A stretch of 64,000 bases of DNA from contig OY848918.1 of the NCBI GenBank assembly GCA_963693285.1, forward strand, positions 1,037,001 through 1,101,000. The letters are read 5' to 3'. Source of the stretch: Xestospongia muta (taxonomy: Eukaryota; Porifera; Demospongiae; Haplosclerida; Petrosiidae). The notes under the pieces were generated by a model, which saw only the letters and a list, made by a program, of their open reading frames with translations, was not told where the DNA came from and did no database searches. The translations under genes were made by a program, and so were the position numbers. Shown in pieces: positions 26,450 through 37,914 of the stretch; positions within the stretch are counted from its first letter, which is position 1; each line of letters opens with the position of its first letter.

Positions 26450-28770
26450 CAAGCTCTTAAGACAAAACTGGAGATATTTAGTACGTGAACGTAAGCACCA
26501 GATGAAAAGAATATAATTTTCTTCAGATCAGCTTATCAATGAATTTTCACAATCTCTAATCATTCAAGTCTCCCAGCTCTTATTTAGTCAGAGATGTATC
26601 AGTGAAACAATTCTTGATAAGATGGAGACATTGGAAGGCACTTTAGATGAGAAAAAGACAACTGTGATGTCTGCTGTATATACAGAAGTGTCTTCAAGAA
26701 ATTGTAAGTACTATGACATTATTGTCCAAGTTTGAGGAGATGACATTGATAGGTAACCAATACTTGATATGTATGGTAAGAAATAGATAATAATTATTAT
26801 AACAAGAACATATATTCTTTGTTCAGCTCAAAGTTTTACTAATGAAGTGGAGACAGTTTTTGAAGAGATAGCACTAGGTCATCAGATGAGTGTTTCTGAT
26901 GATAGAGCAAGTGATGTTCTACGCTATCACTATGGGGCTCAATCCCAAGATCTTCATCATCCATTGATGTGGCACATGTTTTTGAGGAGAAGGTGCTTTC
27001 TAATATAACAAACATTAACAGTGGACAGTCTCACTCAGAGAGATGAACAGTGTTGTTAAAGCTGAATGTAGTGCTCTTCATATCAATCATCATAACCTGG
27101 CAGTGTTTGCTAATGTACTAAAGAGGTTCACTGAAAATATATCCATTGCTAATCCCATCTTCAATGAGTATGGTTAATATTAATTATGTATTATGTTATT
27201 TCATATGTCAATTATGTTTACAGTTTGTATAGTTGGAAGAGACAACATCTATTCTCATACCAATAAAGGTATAACAAAATCATCATTATCTTGTATAATG
27301 TTTTAAAATTAACTAGTATATTAATTTTGTTATACTTTTAGTACTAACTCTGTCTCTTATTATAGCTTCTCAGTAGCCTATCATGGCTATGTCCAGGAAA
27401 GAGTTGAAACAGAAGAAACAGGCAATGTATCACAAACTTGTGCAATATCTATTGAGAATGAAAGTAAATTATTTTAAAAGCTACTGAAGTAATTTCAGAA
27501 GAAGGAGAAACCAAGACAATGGTAAAATCAAATAAATTATATAAATGATCTTTAAATGTTGTCCTTTTAAGGTATTAATTCCATCACAAGTTATTGTTCA
27601 GTAAGTGTGAACACAGCATTTCAAACAATACTACTTATTTATTCAGGAAAGATACAATAGAGACAGGAATATCAAGAAAAGAATCTGCAATGTCTTTCCT
27701 GAATGTACTAGTAATATGAAGAAAATATTAACCCTTTTTGCTTACAGTGGCAAGATAATCACAACATTGTCATCACCACAACTTTCTAAAGAAGAGGAAA
27801 AGCAACTAATAGCAGAATGAAGTACTAGTGAAGTACATGTATGAACTTGTGAATTAAAAAGTGTAATGTTTACATGTTACATTTTAGGGAAGTCATGCTT
27901 ATCAAGAGATGGATTGGTTTGGTAATCCTGATGATACTTATAAATGTATGCAACACTGAGTACCATACTGGTAGACAATGTGAACCGCAGTTAGAGATTG
28001 TGTGACATGGCCTGTCATCAACAAGAAGATAAAGTAACCATCCATTTTACTCTCTATTGGTATAATCCCATTGTTATAAAAATATCAATATTTAGAAATG
28101 AAATTTCTGGTTCTCCTGTACTTTTGAAAATTGATAACACAGACAGAAGTTTCAAAGAACATTACAATGTTCCTAGAAGTATTTTATCTGAGAAATATGC
28201 TCCAACTTTGATTATCGACAGAAATAACATGCTGGAGAATGCTATCAATGTGTTATTTCCTGAATATTTCAAGATGATAATTCAAATTTGGTTTGGTAAT
28301 GAACCTGGCATTGATGATGGAGGTGTGTCAAGGTTAGATGAATGGATGGATGGACAGATAAAAGGATGGATGGATAAATGAATGGATGGATGGATAGATG
28401 AATGGATGGATGGATAGATGAATGGATGGATGGATAGATGAATGAATGGATGGATAGATGAATGGATGGATGGATAGATGAATGAATGGATGGATAGATG
28501 AATGGATGGATGGATAGATGAATGAATGGATGGATAGATAAATGGGGAAATTGATGAAAGATATTGTATTGTTATTCCTTTTTTACAGGGAATTCTTTCA
28601 TTTTTTATCACAAGAGTTGGTCATTCCATAATATGGTTTATTCTAATTAATACCATCATCTGGACTATATTATACCAACTCTAATTCAGCCATTAATCCT
28701 AACCATCTCTTTTATTTTGAGTTCTTTAGAAAATAATAGCTAAATCAATATGTGAAGGTACATATATGTA
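26450..28770 (+). pseudogene. HECT-type E3 ubiquitin ligase-like pseudogene
   Basis: Plus-strand exon-like blocks at 26526-26705 (LINEFSQSLIIQVSQLL), about 26828-27000, 27040-27175 (INHHNLAVFANVLKRF) and 27998-28334. The last ends in [15 protein letters not shown], and after an intron 28590 resumes [14 protein letters not shown], matching the start of a HECT domain (GxDxGGxxREFF). A TAA follows VIP where family members read on into YGLF. Downstream SSGLYYTNSNSAINPNHLF and, in another frame, IIAKSICEG can still be read, so there are at least two stops and one lost base. The catalytic C-lobe is absent. The upstream blocks are not recognised as a named domain. Confidence 0.7.
28337..28545. repeat. 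GGAT-type minisatellite in the HECT-like pseudogene intron
   Basis: About ten copies of a 20-bp unit (ATGAATGGATGGATGGATAG), with a 40-bp higher-order alternation between GAATGGATGG and GAATGAATGG forms. It lies within the intron preceding the REFF exon. Confidence 0.9.
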
Positions 28771-28774
28771 ACTA

Positions 28775-30966
28775 ATATACTAACCTATTACTACACCCAT
28801 TTACAATAGATTGTGTTCTATGATTTACTCCTGTCATTTCACACCAAAAATCTATTGAATACATTCATTATTTTCATGATGTAAATGAAATGGTTCATAT
28901 TATAAATACAATAATAAATATTCCACTCATTTTGTACCATGTATTTTATAGGTAATGTATATATGGTGGATTTATTACAATTGTAGTGTTATGTGTTTTT
29001 ATTGAATAAATTTATTAAAAAAATGTTGTGTTAACCATCTCAGAGGTCAATTTAGATGCATGGCAGACGATGGCTCACAACACAATATATCCAAGATTGT
29101 CTTGGTTTTCTTTTATATATATCTACTTACGATATTGCCTTCAGGGTCTTGTGGGGCGCGGGAGGAAACACTATGAATCTCATTAACAACTATTATGAAA
29201 AATTACCGATATCGGTGAACAAAAACCTGTTTAAATAACTAAAACTAAGGGCCAAGAATAAAACTGGTCCCATTTTGAGCAAACTAGAACAACACTACTA
29301 ATTATATATATATATATATATTTATTTGACCTTTTTAGAGCAATTAATAAATAAATTAGTAAATAAATAAATAATAGAAGTCAAGTTAATATCTTAAAGT
29401 TCCAAGAGAGGAAGGCCTGCACCATCCTCCATACCTATACCACTCCTCCATTTCACTCTAGACTTTTAAACACAAGTCTGTTGTATAAATCAACAAGAAA
29501 GATAGTCGAGCTCTTGTAGGAAAAACAATGTATATATAATTTACATTGATGGTACATCATTTTGTCATTATTATTACAATCATTGGATTAGTGTAAGTTA
29601 ATAACCAACGTAAAAACACAAAAAAACAATTGTCTGTAAAACAAGTTATTTTCTACATTGATTCTAATAAAGAGTGGTAAAATACCATCAAAGAAACAAC
29701 AATACTACATTAATTGGTAATTTTTAACTAATGGAAATACTGCAACTAATGTAAACCATTCATTTTCCAAATGTTAAAAAGTGAAAATTTTCCCTGTGTT
29801 TATAAGTTCCTCCTCTCAATGCCTGTTACTATAATAGAGGATTAAAGATAGAGGATATTGACCTTTACAAGTAAATAAATAAGTACCTACTGATATTACT
29901 CTTTAACATAATATAATGTTGTATATATCAATAATAAAACCAATAGACATAATACATATAATATTTATATATAATAGCTTAAGTTTAGTCATACGATTAA
30001 GTCTGCAGTATAAGGTGAAGTATTAATGCATATCATGACATTGTGACATCATAATACATCAATCAGGACATGATAATGGATCTCAGTCAAAATAACTTGT
30101 TCCAGACACTGCAAAAGTACTTACTATCTAATGTTTGTCATAGCTTCAAGGACTACCTTCAAATGATCTGTACTTTTATGTTAATATCATATATTTATTT
30201 TCAATGTTTTATTGTTAATAATTTGCACTGCTGATGATGTCATAGATTTCAAACATACTAATTGATTAACAATAAAGTGGTTCAAATGCCAAGAAATAGA
30301 ACTAGTCACTAGAAGTCCTTCTGGCATTCAGTGACTGGTAATTCACACACTCCTTTAATAGTAATAAACAAACTTGTTGAATTAACATGGTCCAAATAAT
30401 AAGTTTAACTACACCTCTAATCTTCTAAACATCCAAATAAGAACTGTGTCACTATAACTACATTTATCTTATCATTTTGTAGTTGTAAACTCCAGAGAAT
30501 ATATAATATGTCCTATTTAATTTAATCAATTGTTAATTAGTATAGTTATGATAATATACTTACAATAATAGAAACAGTAAGAAACATATTGCATAATATA
30601 ATATAATATAACATAATATAATATAAGCATACTGTAGTCAGTACAGGAGTCATTTCGATTTCTAGTTAACAAATTAAAGTGTATACTCTATTACGTAATT
30701 CTTTGTGAATACAGAATGGAGGTCTGACTGATAATTATTTCCTGGCTTATATATATTTCAACATACAAATTTTAATGGCAATTGCATTAATCAAAATAGT
30801 ATTATCATTATCATATTCATAACAATTGCACTGTCAGTTCCCAGAACAGCAACAGTAAATATTGTTGTGTTCATTGAACATTTAGTACAAATGGCCAATA
30901 TAATTATTTATGAAGAATATAAATTTATTAATTTTTAGTTTAAAATAAATGTATTGTGTTAAGACT

Positions 30967-31003
<37 letters not shown>

Positions 31004-31199
31004 TTCTATAATGTTTATTAGTATAGTTATGATTATGATTGTATACTTGCAAATTTCACAGTCAGAGCGAGATAATAGAAACAATAAGAGGACGACTACA
31101 TTCCAACTCATCGTTTTTTGGAAGGGGAAAGCTGACTTGTCCCTACAATTATCAGCCACACCCATCCTGTATTCAGAAAGAATAGACCAGAAGGTCGAA
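28775..31199. other. Long gene-poor spacer with simple repeats
   Basis: No supported gene in about 2.4 kb. It has a TA run near 29303-29322, an AAAT-type run near 29345-29373, AATAT repeats near 30592-30625 and a GA run at 30967-30999. A 60-codon plus ORF at 29056-29238 has no recognisable family. Confidence 0.5.
30967..30999. repeat. GA dinucleotide run upstream of R9
   Basis: About 16 GA units 200 bp before the R9 start codon. Confidence 0.9.
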
Positions 31200-33757
31200 A
31201 TGGCTCCCGTACTCACTACAATATGCTGCTTCCTCTATATAGCAATGTCCTGGCAATTTACAGAAGCTGCTCTTGCAGGTACATATTATTATATATTTTA
31301 TTATTGCAATAAGAGAATTCAACATTTTACTGCAGAGTTTGTTGAAAAACCAACTTCAGTTAATACTACTCAAGGCTCCATAGCAGAATTTAATTGTACT
31401 GGATATTCTCAAGGATTTCATTGGGTGATTAACAATAGACTACCAGAGCATGCTGATAATTCACAACGTGGTTTAGAAGAGATTAATAAAGAAGTAAATT
31501 CTGCTACTAATTTAAATATACATATTTTGCGAGTACCAGCAGAACCAAAGAACAACGGAGTTAACATAACATGTGTAATTTATAATTCTCAGTATGTTCC
31601 CAGTGATTTTGTTTACTTATACATTCAAGGTATGTTTACTTAATACAATTTAACAACTTTCTATATAGGTTTAAAAGTTGATATTTCCTTTGATTCGGAA
31701 TAAAAAATAACATGATTTTAATCAACAATTATTGTTGCATTTCCCTGTATAATATACACAGCTATCATAACTTCTATTGTTTGGTAAATGTTTACTCTCC
31801 TACAGGTTTATTGAGTGAGGTAACTAATGTTCATTTAACTCAAGTCAACAGTACTACTGTACAGTTATCATATTGTTCTCCTCCTACTTTAATGGGTGTC
31901 CCTATATTAAACTATTCTATTGAATTATTCTCATCATCTAATAACTTAACATCAGAGATATATTGGACAACAGAGGAGACAATACTAGTGACATTAAATA
32001 ATCCTTGTATTAACTATTTACTACAAATATCAGCTTGGAACAATGTAGGTAAAGGAAATGTTACTACATTACCACTGATACTATATCAAGGTTAGTGTAA
32101 CTTTTAAGTAGTCGGTTGTGGTAATTTAGGGAAATAACCTCTTCTCTTTCTTCTTATCATTTACAAGTCCCCACAAGTCCTTCTCTAAACACTACTCTCA
32201 AGGTTATATCTGATAAAGACTATATTGATGTGTCTGTAGAGAGTATAGTAAGTGTATTAACTAGTATATTATATATTACATTAAATTACTACTGTATTAA
32301 TATTGAACTATTGATCTTAATCTGTTGTTTAGATTAGTACTGACTGTGTGGGAAGGGTTCCAGATAATGTCACAATATTACTGGTTCCAGTGTATACAGC
32401 AACATGTCAGTTAGCTATTAATGGTAGTGATTGTAATGAAGTAACAATATCAATACTTAATGAGAAGAGATGGTTGGTACATGTCAATATATCAGATCAT
32501 GTAGTACCACAAAGACATTATCAAATACATCTAATGTTTGGTAATAAAGCTGGTATAACACCAATGTCAACAACAATGATCAGTGAGTGAGAGATTTAAT
32601 AGATTATTATTATTATTATTATTTTATTAGGTACATTTCAAACACAGAGAGCTAAAATTGAATATAGTAATAATTATGTATGTATAAACTGTTATTTTGC
32701 TGAAGGCTCAACATCATCTGGTTGTCACGGTATCTTTGTTGATATCCATGAAGTTTTACATAATCAAACATTTACTGTACCAAGAAGTGACACACCTCCT
32801 AATTTTGGACGTAATTGTGACATGTTGTTATCAGGAGAATATCGTGTACTGATCTTTGATATAGATAAAAGTGGTCATATTGAAAATGAAATAGCATTAA
32901 AACTGAGTGCTATTGTAAGCCATGAAATAGAAGCTACGACAATCAAAATAACATCATCCATCTTTATCAGTAAGTATCACAGTGTAAGTCAGTAGTAGTA
33001 TTGTTATTGTATTGATGGTGAGTCAGTGGTATTGTTCCCTCAACAGGTACTGGTACATCTTCACAGTTAATAACATCTGTTGTGACTACAACAATAGAAC
33101 CTTCTGGTCAAAGTAGTACTAATGGTATATCTTTATTACTTATTGTATTATTTGTTACTGGAGGAGTATTATTATTAACAAGTATTACTGTTATATCATT
33201 AGTGGGTTGTTTAATACATACTAAGAAAAAGAACAGGAGATTAAAAATATGTGAGAACAATAATTATACTAAACTCCATTTGGTTTGACTTTTAAGATTA
33301 ATTTTTAACTATAAATTCCAGTACTGCTTTCTCTTGTTCCTGCAGTTATTATTATAATAGTATTAATGAAGTGATTGCTATTTTCTTTTTAATCCTCCAT
33401 TTTAATACATTTGTATAATCTCTAATATTGAATCATTTCTGTCTGCAAAGTCAAATTAAATGGATTTTAATGGATGAATAGATGGTTGTATAAATTACTG
33501 ATCTAATAGACAGACAGTGAATGGATTATGTATATTTTATTCTCTATTTTAATAATCCAGCTGTTTGGACAGCTCATGAGTGCCAGAGACACACAGAGTT
33601 GTTCCTGAATACATTAACAGATGGTGCACCACCTCCCATACAACAAACACCAGATCCAATGTATGACAATATGGAGGAGATCCAGTTTAGAGCTACTAAT
33701 AAACAGGCTCTAGCACTTCAAGAGTGTCCAGCTTATACTAAATTACCACTACAATGA
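31200..33757 (+). CDS. R9: family-A receptor lacking the SH3-ligand motif
   Basis: Eight exons with the same phases as R8: 31200-31278 (signal, MAPVLTTICCFLYIAMSW), 31336-31629 (D1, FVEKPTSVNTTQGS), 31806-32090 (FN3), 32168-32247 (linker), 32333-32582 (D3), 32631-32969 (D4), 33047-33250 (stalk and TM), 33561-33757 (tail). The joined frame is open, 575 residues. The FN3 exon differs from R8 at only three of 95 residues, while D1 differs at about a third of positions and is four residues shorter. The tail keeps DPMYDNM and CPAYTKL but a 21-base in-frame deletion removes the LPPRTPP segment (it reads GAPPPIQQTPDP). Upstream ATGs exist in the same open frame from 31011, but the signal peptide favours 31200. 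Confidence 0.82.
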
Positions 33758-34413
33758 ACAAAATAATATAGACATACCTACTGTAACAACATTAAAGAAT
33801 ATAATATTGTATATAGCATACTGTGAACTTTTTGATTTAATAATACATGTTGTTTCCAGTGATATTTTGTAATAGAGTCTATGGTGTTGGCATGGTACAT
33901 TAGTGTGTGGTCATACCATGACTACATCAATTTAGTACAATTGCATGATACCAGACTTCTTTAAATCTAAACTGTCAGTAACTGTTACCTGTTTGAGAAG
34001 AACAAAAAATACAGAATATGTAGTCAAAGATAGTCTATAGTGTAGTCCATATAACATCAATACTGTTTATCATCGATACCACATTAGGAGTTCTATTGTT
34101 AGTATATATGTATGTGTGTGTGACCTGACTTGGAAAAAGGGACCACTTCACACACCATATATATATATATGTAACTATATACTGTTTAGTGTACTGGGAA
34201 TTATTAGAAGGTTATCATAATAGATTTTAGAGCATGGTATGATAAATAGAATTAAAAAAATAAAAATCTAATAACACTATCTCACTATAAAACAAACACA
34301 ATACAACAACTTCATATATGCATGATCTATTTATATCAATATTAATTATTACATTACACTATACTAACACTAATATTAGGAGGTCACTAATAAAATATTA
34401 GTGATACTAGTAA
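33758..34413. other. Convergent intergenic flank, repeated three times in the window
   Basis: The sequence after R9 (starting ACAAAATAATATAGACATAC) recurs after 45840, after 46389 and after 53673, each time leading towards an R13-type tail end on the minus strand. No gene is seen in it. It belongs to the segmental duplications. Confidence 0.65.
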
Positions 34414-36710
34414 TTAAATAATAGAGGGATCCTTCTCATCAGAGACAAATCGATTTGTCTTATCAGGATGATCATTAACGGCAGTTCACTATAATGAGAT
34501 GACATCAAGTCAAGTGTTGTACTAATATGTCATACCTTATTAGATATAGTCATGACAACAATTGTTCTGTCTCATTTCAGATGAAGGATTCTATTTTGAA
34601 TTGGGAGGAATTTGAAGTTTTGATTGTCCTCTAGTATCTTTACCTTTAATGGATTTATGAGGTTGGCTTCGTTGTGCAACCATTTCACTTCCAAAAATGT
34701 TTTCAAAGATATTCTTTGTGTGGTCTTCTTTAGCAGACACAGGTATAACTTGAGGTTGAACACTACGCTAGATGACTAAATATTCATTCATTACAAACAT
34801 CTAAATTCTATACTCCTAATCACCTAATTATTTATAAAATCTTTCCTCAACAACTATTGACTGGTAGTTTAATTCAGTATCATCTACTGTTGACTTTCCA
34901 GAAAAGGATGGAAATTGGGCATAATATTTTCAAACTAGAATGAAGATTAATGCATTTCATCTTGTACTTTCTATGTATACTATTACTTGTGCTTCTAATT
35001 TTGGTTTAGCTTCACTGATATCCAGAAGAGAAGATGTTAGCCCTCCAGTGATCTTTTCATCATTGGATGTCTGTTTGTTAGTATCTGATGTCTTGTTAGG
35101 TTTAGCTGGTATAGGAGATTTCAGTGTTACCATTTCATCATGAAGTAATGTTGCACTTTCAGAATAATCAGAAGTGACAGTAGAAATGGCAGTAGAGTTA
35201 TCACTATTATATTAATAATGATTGAGTCATTAGTAAAATATCATTATGTACCCAGTATTATTTGTGGATGGTGTTATCCCAGATACAATTGGAACTCCAG
35301 AGGATTTAATAGCTAAGTCTACAGTGAACATGATATAGTAGAAATCTTATTACATACCTTGAGTCATTGTGACCATTTCTTCCTTGACATTATACATTAT
35401 TTCATTATCAGCCAGAATTACATTTTCTATAAACCATTCTATTAAATGATATACAACATATTAATTAACTCACTCTTCTTCTTTCAATGATATAGGATAA
35501 AGCAACAACAACAGAAACAACAAACAATCAAGATGATAACTCCATCCACACTAACACCAACAATATAATACCCTAATATACAAATAATGTAATAGTCATT
35601 ATTACATTAACTTACATATTGGTGTTGATGATAATGCAGTATTCATACTAATAGTTGGCTTAGGAGTTGTTGCCATGGTAACTATATCACAAAAATAAAG
35701 AAATAGCTAGAACTACATGTATGAGACAATTTCTTGTACTGCAAAACGATTTGAACATATATAAAGGGAATTAAAGAGATGAGAGACTATATAGATCATA
35801 TAAACACTTGACGAATTCCAAGTCTTATCTCCTACTAGGTCATTCTAAGTAGGAAACTAATGACCATTCTTCTGACAGGATAATTGGTTTCCTGTTTATA
35901 ATGACTCCACAGCAATAAAATTATAATATCCATTATTACTTCAATCAGAATTCAATCTTTTTTTTTGAGTTTCTTTTACCAACAACTATTACTATTTGAG
36001 CTATATATATTAAGTTGTTTACATCTCTTTTGAAGTCACTAACATGCCTAATGTCACTCACCACTTTTTGAAAGACTATCTTGATCTTTACAGCCTAGCA
36101 TCACTGTTAGTGGTCTCTGAGCAACTTCTAATGACTTGTTAAATCTACCATACTTACCAGATATATACATATATTGTATATGTTCCATTATTAGTCAGAC
36201 ATGTACTGATGTTATCAACAGCATATAAACTAGTAGATAAGAGACAACTTATGTTCTGAGTAAATAAAAAGTCTCCTGTATCATTAAATACTTCAATAGC
36301 ACATCCATTGGCTTGTGATCCAGGTAGGAATGTACAGTTTATACTGAAGTATCCCATTGATGTATCCTCTGTTATGATAACCTCTTGTATTTCATATGTA
36401 CCAATATGTAAAGAGGTTAAATTATATGATTATGTTACAATGAATGTTGTCATAGAATGTAATTATCATGCGACTGTCATGAGATACCATTTTATTATTT
36501 GCTTCTTACTTTGATTAGTCACATTGATTTGTGTTCTCCTGAAAACAATGTAATTGTACAATTTAGTTTGTTCAGTAAAATTAGAGTATGTGATGTTATT
36601 AATAGTATCAGAGTGATGTCAATTATCTTGAACTCTACAATTATTGATATATGCTCTATTGACATTGTGAAAATGTTTCTGAATAAAAGATAGCAGTCTG
36701 TCTTACATAT
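34414..36710 (-). pseudogene. R13-like receptor pseudogene with internal deletion
   Basis: Minus strand, matching R13 from its last exon (34414-34490) to D4 (about 36150-36400). Lesions: the last exon opens with TGA where R13 has TCA (Ser); TGA at 35484-35486 directly after the Cys-rich TM (CCFCCCCFILYH); a one-base loss in D4 after YVYIW (near 36155); and D3 fused at about 36575 to a piece of the D1 exon, with FN3 and linker exons missing. No signal exon remains, although the conserved upstream element persists at 36914-36943. Confidence 0.82.
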
Positions 36711-37130
36711 AAAGAATACAAACTACGACAAAAATGAACATGAAATTCATGATTATTGTACAGCCTAAATTCATGATTTTACTGAAAATTCACTATTATT
36801 GCACTACTACTATTACTACTACTACATTCCCGATTCATGATTTTACCTATTAATTTGCAATTATTGCAACTCTTATTACACGGTTTTACCGAGTATTCCA
36901 TACTTATTTGCATACTCGGCAATTGGAACTTCCCTCAAAAATCTTCTGATGATTTTATGGTGTAATGCACATTCACTTCTAACTACAAACTAAATATACC
37001 AATCAATTTTGCAATAATAATTGCTTCGTAATTATATTTGATTATCAGTCATTTGTTCATAATAGATATATTATACTCAGTCTATTACAGCTAATAGATA
37101 TTAATATCATATTTCTATAACTAGGATTAC
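36711..37130. other. AT-rich spacer with degenerate receptor upstream region
   Basis: Contains CTACTA-type runs and one copy of the conserved upstream element (36914-36943). No ORF is supported. Confidence 0.4.
36914..36943 (-). promoter_or_regulatory. Conserved upstream element, copy 1
   Basis: Shares the core ACTCGGCAATTGGAA with the elements upstream of R12 and R13, followed by a similar CTCAAAAATC block. Here it stands before the degenerate R13-like copy. Confidence 0.45.
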
Positions 37131-37135
37131 TACAA

Positions 37136-37566
37136 TCAGTTAGAAGGTCTTCTCTTCATTCAAACAGTAACAGTGTACTACTACTACTACTATTACTAGA
37201 ACTACTATTGTTACTGCATTGGAGGACTTGATAACAAAATCAATAGAGTGTAGTCCTAATTTCATCAAAGGTATTGTCCATATAATATTGAGATTAAATA
37301 TATTGATTTTATGTTAGGAGATGATGACAGGAGTTCTCCCATTATAACAACTGTCAGTATAATATTGGTGGTACTAGTTAGTATACTGGGATTTATTTGT
37401 GGGGCTATTTCAATAGCTGTATGTTGGAATTCAAGTAAAAATGGATCAAGTAATAATCATTGTATTGTAAATTACACTTCAGTTATATTGTTTAGGAAAC
37501 AAAGATATTCCATTACAAGTTAATCAATGTTATGAGGAAGTTAAACTTCCTCAACATACACAATGA
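37136..37566 (+). pseudogene. 3' end of another receptor: stalk, TM and short tail exons
   Basis: Three plus-strand exons join in frame: about 37143-37270 (Thr-rich stalk, TTTTTITRTTIVTALED, ending SPNFIK), 37318-37434 (TM, TVSIILVVLVSILGFICGAI) and 37496-37566 (RNKDIPLQVNQCYEEVKLPQ). The tail has a single QCYEEVKL motif, a YxxV resembling an ITIM without the usual hydrophobic -2 residue. No ectodomain exons were found upstream, so this is a fragment or the end of an unseen gene. It converges on the R12 tail. Confidence 0.55.
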
Positions 37567-37914
37567 AACTGACAGAACTGTTAAGTTCTTCTACAATTGT
37601 AATAATTCTTATGATTAAGAAGTGTAAACTGTTTTATTATTTAGATATGTTAATTATTCATTAAGTAATAAATATGGAAATAATTTAATATCAGCATTAA
37701 AAAAATTAAAAAAATACTTCAAATAACATGGTGTCAAAAAATAAAGTATGTATTATATAAAACTCTGGTGCTACAATAATTATGTAATAAAAAACTAATA
37801 TCGAATTGACTATTAAATTTACAAGTTCACTAACTAATATATTAATACAACAAGTACAATAACAACAGCAGCAGCAGTAGTAATTAAAGAGGATGTCCCA
37901 GTTTTAGAGACTAA

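Noticed and set aside
28337..28545. CRISPR-like array
   Set aside because: Units are contiguous 20-bp repeats without spacers; it is a minisatellite in a eukaryotic intron.
28282..28611. Minus ORF of 109 codons made of IHPSIH repeats
   Set aside because: It is a translation of the GGAT-type minisatellite; the plus strand carries the HECT-like exon and intron.
29056..29238. 60-codon plus ORF
   Set aside because: No domain, no splice context, isolated in a gene-poor spacer.
31011..31199. Upstream extension of R9 to an ATG at 31014-31016 region
   Set aside because: The extension is basic and not a signal peptide; the ATG at 31200 starts a typical one with the same exon length class as R8.
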